Of a stretch of DNA of 27,785 nucleotides, positions 22,538 through 27,785 are shown piece by piece. The notes under the pieces were generated by a model, which was not told where the DNA came from, searched no databases, and worked only from the letters and a program-made list of their open reading frames with translations. Source of the DNA: CAZQEZ01 sp964592475 (GTDB taxonomy: Bacteria > Bacteroidota > Bacteroidia > Cytophagales > Cyclobacteriaceae); contig CAZQEZ010000057.1 in the NCBI GenBank assembly GCA_964592475.1, positions 1 to 27,785 of the forward strand. The letters run 5' to 3'. A program made the position numbers and the translations under genes. The stretch's first letter is position 1. Each line of letters begins with the position of its first letter.

Positions 22538-25357
22538 ATGAATAATAAAATTATTAACATTTCTGATACCCCCCTTGAACTGTTGGATACCCGCAAATAT
22601 ATCATTATAAAAGGTGCCAGGGTCAACAATTTAAAAAATGTAAACGTGGCCATTCCCCGAAATAAATTGGTTGTTGTAACCGGCCTTTCGGGTTCGGGAA
22701 AATCCTCTCTGGCTTTTGACACCTTATTTGCCGAAGGCCAACGCATGTACGTGGAAAGTTTGAGCGCTTATGCCCGCCAGTTTTTGGGACGTATGGAGAA
22801 GCCCGAAGTCGATTACATTGCCGGTGTGTCTCCTGCTATAGCCATCGAGCAAAAGGTGAATACTCGCAATCCTCGCTCTACCGTGGGCACCACCACTGAA
22901 ATATATGATTATCTTAAACTGCTTTTTGCCCGTATTGGTATCACCTTTTCACCGGTGAGCGGCCAGCCTGTTACCCGCGATACGGTCAGCGCTGTGGTAG
23001 ATTATATTTATCAATTTGAAGAAGGCACTCGCATGATGATCATTTGCCCACTTATTTTGAAAAAGGGTCGCCAATTAGTGGACGAATTCAATATTTTACT
23101 TAGCAAAGGGTATACGCGCGTTTTAGTAAATGAAGAGGTACATTTTGTAGAAGATTTAATTGCCAAGCCCGAAACGGTAAAAAAGAAAGATGACTTCTAT
23201 ATTTTGATTGACCGCATAAGCCTGAAACATGATGATGAAGATAACCAATATCGTACAGCGGATTCGGTGCAAACAGCTTTTTTTGAAGGACATGGCGATT
23301 GCATCGTGGATGTGGTAGCTCAAGAGCGAAAGCAGTTCAGTGATAGGTTTGAGTTGGATGGAATGACTTTTGAAGAACCAACGGTCAACTTGTTTAGCTT
23401 TAACAATCCCTACGGTGCATGCAAAAAATGTGAAGGCTTTGGAAAAGTGCTTGGTATTGACGAAGACCTGGTAATTCCTGACAAATCGCTCTCAGTTTAT
23501 GATGGTGCAATAGCTCCCTGGCGTAGCGAATCCATGAGTAAATGGGCTCATCCATTATTTCAAAATGCCTCAAAATTTAAATTCCCAATCCATCGACCAT
23601 ACAAGGAGCTTTCCCAGGAAGAAAAAGCTCTGCTCTGGCAAGGCAATCAGTTTTTTGATGGCATCAACGCCTTTTTTAAGCATCTGCAATCAAAAATGCA
23701 TAAAATTCAATATCGGGTTTTGCTTTCCCGCTACCGGGGCAGAACCACTTGTCCTGATTGCCGAGGCACGCGCCTGCGCAAAGATGCTTCTTACGTGAAA
23801 ATTGATGAAAGTTCCATTATTGACTTGGTGCTTTTACCCATAGATAAAGTAGTCCATTTTTTCGAAAATCTGCAGCTGACTAAGCACCAGCAAACAATAG
23901 CAGACCGACTGCTAAAAGAAATTAAAAACCGGCTGCATTATTTACAACAGGTAGGGTTGGGTTATCTCACACTCAATCGAATTTCCAGTACACTATCCGG
24001 AGGTGAATACCAGCGAATCAAATTGGCGACTTCTCTCGGCAGTGCTTTGGTGGGCTCTATGTATATTTTAGATGAGCCCAGCATTGGACTACATCCGCGA
24101 GATACCCACCGGCTAGTGCAGGTGCTAAAAACTTTGCGTGATCTGGGTAACACTGTAATCGTGGTAGAGCATGAAGAGGAGGTGATGCAAGTTGCCGATG
24201 AAATTGTGGATTTGGGCCCGGGTGCAGGTTCTCATGGCGGAGAGCTTATCTTTCAAGGAACACTGGCTGATTTAAAAAATGAAATCAATACACCCACGGC
24301 TCGATTTTTAAATGGTATAGAAACCATTGAAATACCACGCCATCGCAGAAAATGGACCGACCATATTTTGGTGAAAGGAGCCCGGCAAAACAATTTGAAA
24401 AATATTGAAGTGAAATTTCCACTCAAAGTTTTAACAGTAGTAACGGGTGTAAGTGGTTCTGGTAAATCTACGTTGGTACGAGATATTTTGTACCCGGCCA
24501 TTGGCAAAACATTAGGTGCCATGACAGAAGCTACTGGCAAGTTTGATAGCATAGAAGGTGACTATAAGCAGGTAAAGCAAATTGAATTTGTAGATCAAAA
24601 TCCGATTGGAAAATCTTCGCGAAGTAACCCGGTCACTTATGTAAAAGCTTATGACAGCATTAGGCAGCTGTATGCTAGTCAACCATTGGCAAGGCAAAGG
24701 GGCTATAAGCCTTCACACTTTAGCTTCAATGTAGACGGGGGACGCTGTGAGATGTGTCAGGGCGAAGGGGTGGTAAAAATTGAGATGCAATTCATGGCCG
24801 ATATTTACCTCACCTGCGAAGGCTGCAAGGGCCAGCGATTTAAGCAAGAAATTCTTGAAGTAAAATACCAGGACACGAATATTGCTGAGGTTTTGGATTT
24901 GACGGTAGAGGACAGCATCAAGTTTTTTAAAAATGAAAAGCCAGTGATCAATAAATTATCCCCATTATTTGAAGTAGGATTGGGGTACATCCGGCTAGGT
25001 CAATCTTCCAATTCTTTGAGTGGTGGAGAAGCACAACGAGTAAAGCTAGCATCCTACCTTGGCAAAGGCAAAGAAGGCACCAGCAACATGCTGTTCATTT
25101 TTGATGAACCTACCACTGGCTTACATTTTCAGGATATAAAGGTGCTGCTCAAGGCCATTAACGCGTTAGTTGATCAGGGAAATACCGTTATCATCATTGA
25201 ACATAATATGGAAGTGATAAAATCTGCGGACTGGATCATAGATTTAGGTCCGGAGGGCGGAGAAAATGGCGGCGAAGTAACTTATTGCGGATTGCCGGAG
25301 GATATGATAAAATTAACAGATAATCATACCGCTAACTTTTTGAAAAGAAAATTTTAA
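22538..25357 (+). CDS. uvrA: Excinuclease ABC subunit A (UvrA)
   Basis: 939 aa from ATG 22538, the usual UvrA length. The frame is open back to 22376, but those 54 codons have no UvrA homology and lie upstream of the -7 box. UvrA is the damage-sensing ATPase of nucleotide excision repair and loads UvrB. Visible parts: Walker A1 GLSGSGKSS (49-57), first zinc module C295/C298 (CKKC) and C405/C408 (CPDC), signature LSGGEYQRIKLA with Walker B ILDEPSIGLH, Walker A2 GVSGSGKST (637-645), second zinc module C737/C740 (CEMC) and C760/C763 (CEGC), signature LSGGEAQRVKLA and Walker B FIFDEPTTGLH. All are intact. The Rpn gene follows 17 bases later. Bacteroidota often carry a second uvrA; this one looks like a full class I enzyme. 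Confidence 0.98.
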   Translation: MNNKIINISDTPLELLDTRKYIIIKGARVNNLKNVNVAIPRNKLVVVTGLSGSGKSSLAFDTLFAEGQRMYVESLSAYARQFLGRMEKPEVDYIAGVSPAIAIEQKVNTRNPRSTVGTTTEIYDYLKLLFARIGITFSPVSGQPVTRDTVSAVVDYIYQFEEGTRMMIICPLILKKGRQLVDEFNILLSKGYTRVLVNEEVHFVEDLIAKPETVKKKDDFYILIDRISLKHDDEDNQYRTADSVQTAFFEGHGDCIVDVVAQERKQFSDRFELDGMTFEEPTVNLFSFNNPYGACKKCEGFGKVLGIDEDLVIPDKSLSVYDGAIAPWRSESMSKWAHPLFQNASKFKFPIHRPYKELSQEEKALLWQGNQFFDGINAFFKHLQSKMHKIQYRVLLSRYRGRTTCPDCRGTRLRKDASYVKIDESSIIDLVLLPIDKVVHFFENLQLTKHQQTIADRLLKEIKNRLHYLQQVGLGYLTLNRISSTLSGGEYQRIKLATSLGSALVGSMYILDEPSIGLHPRDTHRLVQVLKTLRDLGNTVIVVEHEEEVMQVADEIVDLGPGAGSHGGELIFQGTLADLKNEINTPTARFLNGIETIEIPRHRRKWTDHILVKGARQNNLKNIEVKFPLKVLTVVTGVSGSGKSTLVRDILYPAIGKTLGAMTEATGKFDSIEGDYKQVKQIEFVDQNPIGKSSRSNPVTYVKAYDSIRQLYASQPLARQRGYKPSHFSFNVDGGRCEMCQGEGVVKIEMQFMADIYLTCEGCKGQRFKQEILEVKYQDTNIAEVLDLTVEDSIKFFKNEKPVINKLSPLFEVGLGYIRLGQSSNSLSGGEAQRVKLASYLGKGKEGTSNMLFIFDEPTTGLHFQDIKVLLKAINALVDQGNTVIIIEHNMEVIKSADWIIDLGPEGGENGGEVTYCGLPEDMIKLTDNHTANFLKRKF

Positions 25358-25374
25358 ACCTGCATAGAATTAAA

Positions 25375-26274
25375 ATGGAAATGGAACAGGGTAGGTATAT
25401 TAATTTATTCACCGATTTCGGATTTAAAAAAATTTTTGGCTCCGAATTCAGCAAAGATATATTGATTGATTTTCTCAACGAGGTGTTGAGTTATAATGAA
25501 GATAGATTTGCCAGAATCAATGCTATAAAATATCAAAATCCAATCAGTCAGGGACAATATGAAGACGACGGTGGTGCAGTATTCGATTTGTATTGCGAAG
25601 CAGGTAATGGTGAGAAGCTTATCATTGAATTACAAAACCTGAAGCAATATTTTTTTAGAGACAGGGCACTTTACTATACCAGCTTTCCTATACAGGAACA
25701 AAGCCCAAAGCTAAAAAACTGGACTTATGAATTATCAAAAATTTACTTTATTGGTATATTAAACTTTGAAATGGATCAAGAGGGTCCGGAATTTGTGAGG
25801 CAAGTGAAGTTGATGGATACTACTTCCAATCAGGTATTTTATGATAAATTGAAGATGGTATACCTTGAAATACCAAAATTTTCTAAATCTATAAGTGAAC
25901 TGGAGAGCAATTTTGATTGTTGGATGTATGTTATCAAACATTTGCATACCTTACAAGAAAAGCCAAGGGCATTGCAAAGTAAGATATTTGAAAAACTGTT
26001 TAAATATGCTGAAATAGCTAAATTAAATAAAAAAGAAAGACAAATGTACGATCGTAATTTGAAAGCTCAATGGGACAGGGCAGCTGTAATGGAATACGCT
26101 ACAAAAGAAGCAGCAAAAGAAGCAGCGAAAGTGGCTGCAACGGAAGCAACAAGAGAAACTGAGATTAGAAAAAATAAGGAGTTTGCTTTATTAATGAAAG
26201 AAAAGGGCGAGCCCCTTGAAAAAATTATTGCCTACACCGGTTTGAATAAGGAAGAAATTGAAAATTTGAAATAA
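25375..26274 (+). CDS. Rpn family PD-(D/E)XK nuclease (recombination-promoting nuclease/putative transposase)
   Basis: 299 aa. The N terminus has the family opening (FTDFGFKKIFGSE). The nuclease core is VFDLYCEA...KLIIELQN, giving D71, E85 and Q87, the PD-(D/E)XK variant with E-x-Q. Members are Mg-dependent nucleases that stimulate RecA-independent recombination; some act in anti-phage defence. The C-terminal half holds an Ala/Lys/Glu-rich hinge at about residues 243-260 (YATKEAAKEAAKVAATEAT) built on near-repeats in the DNA. A short helical tail follows (EPLEKIIAYTGLNKEEIENL). The ATG at 25375 and another at 25381 are both possible. It may be cotranscribed with uvrA. No inverted repeats or target duplications suggest that it is a mobile element here. 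Confidence 0.9.
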   Translation: MEMEQGRYINLFTDFGFKKIFGSEFSKDILIDFLNEVLSYNEDRFARINAIKYQNPISQGQYEDDGGAVFDLYCEAGNGEKLIIELQNLKQYFFRDRALYYTSFPIQEQSPKLKNWTYELSKIYFIGILNFEMDQEGPEFVRQVKLMDTTSNQVFYDKLKMVYLEIPKFSKSISELESNFDCWMYVIKHLHTLQEKPRALQSKIFEKLFKYAEIAKLNKKERQMYDRNLKAQWDRAAVMEYATKEAAKEAAKVAATEATRETEIRKNKEFALLMKEKGEPLEKIIAYTGLNKEEIENLK

Positions 26275-26283
26275 TACATATAA

Positions 26284-26335
26284 AAAAAGGGGCCAACATA
26301 GTTTTATATAGCTATATTGGCTTTAATTTTTAGGT
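26284..26335. terminator. Terminator between convergent genes, possibly bidirectional
   Basis: GCCAACATAG (26292-26301) pairs with CTATATTGGC (26312-26321) with one mismatch. The stem is flanked by an A-run on the left and a T-rich run on the right, so it can serve the Rpn gene and the opposing ytxH-type gene. Confidence 0.75.
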
Positions 26336-26356
26336 AATTGAGTAATAAGCATTTTA

Positions 26357-26611
26357 CTAACTATAATCTTCTAATTTTTTTGTAGCTTTTTCTTTAAGCT
26401 CATCAATATTGCTATTAAGATCTTTTAATGCTTTTTGGCTTTTGACTGATAATTCATCAAAGTTTTCCTGTAGGCTTTGATTAAGTTTTTCAGCACTTTT
26501 AATTAACTTTTCACGGGTCTTTTCGCCTGATTCAGGAGCAAATAACATTCCTGCTAAAGTGCCCGCGGCGGCTCCCAAGGCTACACCTAAAAAAAACTTT
26601 ACATTATTCAT
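26357..26611 (-). CDS. YtxH domain protein
   Basis: 84 aa. A short N terminus leads into a Gly/Ala-rich membrane segment (FFLGVALGAAAGTLAGMLFAP, about 6-26), followed by the YtxH signature ESGEKTREKL and a long Lys/Glu-rich coiled-coil tail. The family is widespread and stress-associated in several bacteria, but its function is not defined. It lies 75 bases downstream of the rhomboid gene on the same strand, so it is probably the last gene of that operon, though it could have its own promoter. Confidence 0.88.
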   Translation of the reverse strand: MNNVKFFLGVALGAAAGTLAGMLFAPESGEKTREKLIKSAEKLNQSLQENFDELSVKSQKALKDLNSNIDELKEKATKKLEDYS

Positions 26612-26686
26612 ATCAATTAGTAGTTATAAGTTTATAAAAGTATCCTAATCTATTTACGGTGGTTGAGTTATTTAGATTCATCTTCT

Positions 26687-27307
26687 TTAAAAAAGTGAAA
26701 AATTGCTCAATTGATCTATAAAATGACTGATGATATTGGGCTCAATAATAATTGTAAATACCAGACCAAATAATGCTCCATACAGGTGGGCATCATGATT
26801 AATCTTATCACCTGTGCTATTGCCTTTGTAGTAGGAATAAATAACAAATAACAAACCTAATATAAATCCCGGAATAGGAATTAAGGCAAATAAATATAGA
26901 TTTTGTGTGGGGAAAAATAAAATGTAGCTAAAAACGATGGATGAAACTCCTCCGGAAGCTCCTAATGAATTGTAGCCAGGATTATTTCGATGACGTAAAA
27001 AAGTAGGAATATCTGATACTATGATGCCCACCAAATACAGAATTAAAAAATAAACTATACCCAAAGACCCATAAAGTTGATTAAAAGTAGTTTCGATAGC
27101 CCTGCTGAAAAAATAAAAAGTAAACATGTTAAAAAATAAATGCGTATAGCTACTATGAATAAAACCGGAGGTAATAAATCTATAATATTGTTTGTTTGTA
27201 GATACCTGATAAGGATTAAATATCCAGTTATGGAAAATGTTGTGGTTTTTCCAGGCGTAGAAGCTAGATAATAATGTAATGGCAATAATTATATAAGAGA
27301 TAGTCAT
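26687..27307 (-). CDS. Rhomboid family intramembrane serine protease
   Basis: 206 aa with six hydrophobic helices, the minimal bacterial rhomboid. The catalytic dyad is S118 in the GASGG motif and H174 in NHDAHLYGALFG. N60 in HSSYTHLFFNMF is the usual oxyanion-hole asparagine, and H56 also matches the family. It cleaves transmembrane segments of unknown clients in the inner membrane. The start lies 4 bases after the stop of the polyprenyl synthetase gene, which shows cotranscription. No extra cytosolic domain is present. Confidence 0.95.
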   Translation of the reverse strand: MTISYIIIAITLLSSFYAWKNHNIFHNWIFNPYQVSTNKQYYRFITSGFIHSSYTHLFFNMFTFYFFSRAIETTFNQLYGSLGIVYFLILYLVGIIVSDIPTFLRHRNNPGYNSLGASGGVSSIVFSYILFFPTQNLYLFALIPIPGFILGLLFVIYSYYKGNSTGDKINHDAHLYGALFGLVFTIIIEPNIISHFIDQLSNFSLF

Positions 27308-27311
27308 TTTT

Positions 27312-27785
27312 TTATTTTTCGCGGTTTATTAAGTTATGAGAAAAACTTTTTAATAATTCAACGGCTTCATTAGCTACCGATAATTGTTCCAGATCGGCAA
27401 AAGCACTATTGAAAAACAAATTCATTTTTTTTTCAACTAATGATTTAATATTTAATCTCTCGAATACTTCTATTACTGCGGTTACTTTTTCATCATGTGA
27501 AAATTCTTCGCGTGTAAGCCAATCTTGCAAAGTAGTCTTGTCTTCACCTTTGGCCTTTTCGAGGGCTTTTATTAGAAGATAAGTTTTTTTATTGGCAGCA
27601 ATATCTCCACCTACTTGTTTGCCAAATTTATTACTATCCGCATATACATCTAACCAATCATCTTTTAATTGAAATCCCACACCAATTTTTTCACCAAAAG
27701 CACGCCACAATTTTTGGTCTTGTTCAGGAGCTTCAGCCAGTATAGCACCTAATTCGAGACTAAAGCCAATCAAAACAGCTGTTTT
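27312..27785 (-). CDS. Polyprenyl synthetase, C-terminal part (cut by window edge)
   Basis: The frame enters from the right edge as KTAVLIGFSLELGAIL and ends at TAA 27312-27314, so only about 157 C-terminal residues are seen. The second aspartate-rich motif of trans-isoprenyl diphosphate synthases, FQLKDDWLDVYAD, is present, with the following GKQVGGDIAANKKTYL motif typical of farnesyl/geranylgeranyl-type enzymes. It makes an all-trans prenyl diphosphate for quinone, carotenoid or related pathways; chain length cannot be judged without the first motif, which lies outside the window. A TTG codon in the middle should not be taken as the start. Confidence 0.93.
   Translation of the reverse strand, partial: KTAVLIGFSLELGAILAEAPEQDQKLWRAFGEKIGVGFQLKDDWLDVYADSNKFGKQVGGDIAANKKTYLLIKALEKAKGEDKTTLQDWLTREEFSHDEKVTAVIEVFERLNIKSLVEKKMNLFFNSAFADLEQLSVANEAVELLKSFSHNLINREK

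Noticed and set aside
1..27785. CRISPR array, tRNA, rRNA or complete insertion sequence
   Set aside because: No regularly spaced repeats, tRNA cloverleaf, rRNA motifs or transposase with terminal inverted repeats were seen.

Overview
The window looks like chromosomal DNA of a marine or environmental Bacteroidota, probably Cytophagales-like. The grounds are the low G+C, SusC/SusD transport genes, a hybrid two-component system (HTCS), a type IX secretion (T9SS) sorting tail, lipoprotein signals rich in acidic residues after the cysteine, several TAnnTTTG-type -7 boxes and few recognisable Shine-Dalgarno sites. The genus cannot be fixed from sequence alone.

Layout. (1) Positions 1-3000 hold decaying accessory DNA: a truncated DUF559 fragment running into a 5'-truncated HigA-type antitoxin, an intact Tat-exported Gfo/Idh/MocA oxidoreductase with its terminator, a broken GNAT acetyltransferase and short tandem repeats. 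(2) Positions 3014-3913 hold a 54-residue small protein and an unrecognised three-helix membrane protein, 3 bases apart. (3) Positions 4249-19852 form a polysaccharide utilisation locus (PUL): a T9SS-secreted jelly-roll lyase with Ca-binding-type repeats, a 1361-aa HTCS regulator, a 32-residue membrane peptide, SusC, SusD, a GH88 unsaturated glucuronyl hydrolase, a GH2 glycosidase, a relic of a lipoprotein gene, and a surface glycan-binding lipoprotein with two IPT/TIG domains, closed by a strong terminator. (4) Positions 19865-21490 hold a frameshifted emfourin-like gene on the minus strand, an intact dps, and about 700 bases of relics. (5) Positions 21491-25357 hold a dodecin and flavin reductase pair, then uvrA, with an Rpn-type nuclease (25375-26274) behind it. 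(6) The right end, on the minus strand, is an operon of a polyprenyl synthetase (cut by the window edge), a rhomboid protease and a YtxH protein.

How the PUL probably works (inference): the secreted lyase cuts a uronic-acid-containing polysaccharide. SGBP, SusD and SusC capture and import the oligosaccharides. GH88 removes the unsaturated uronyl end created by lyase cleavage, and GH2 trims the next sugar. The HTCS senses a breakdown product and activates the promoters. Three PUL promoters, before the lyase, before the small peptide/SusC and before the SGBP, share an element with a CACC(C) core placed 35-36 bases before a -7 box. Two of them also share the 10-mer ATTGTACGAT. This is the best candidate for the HTCS operator and the most distinctive signal in the window.
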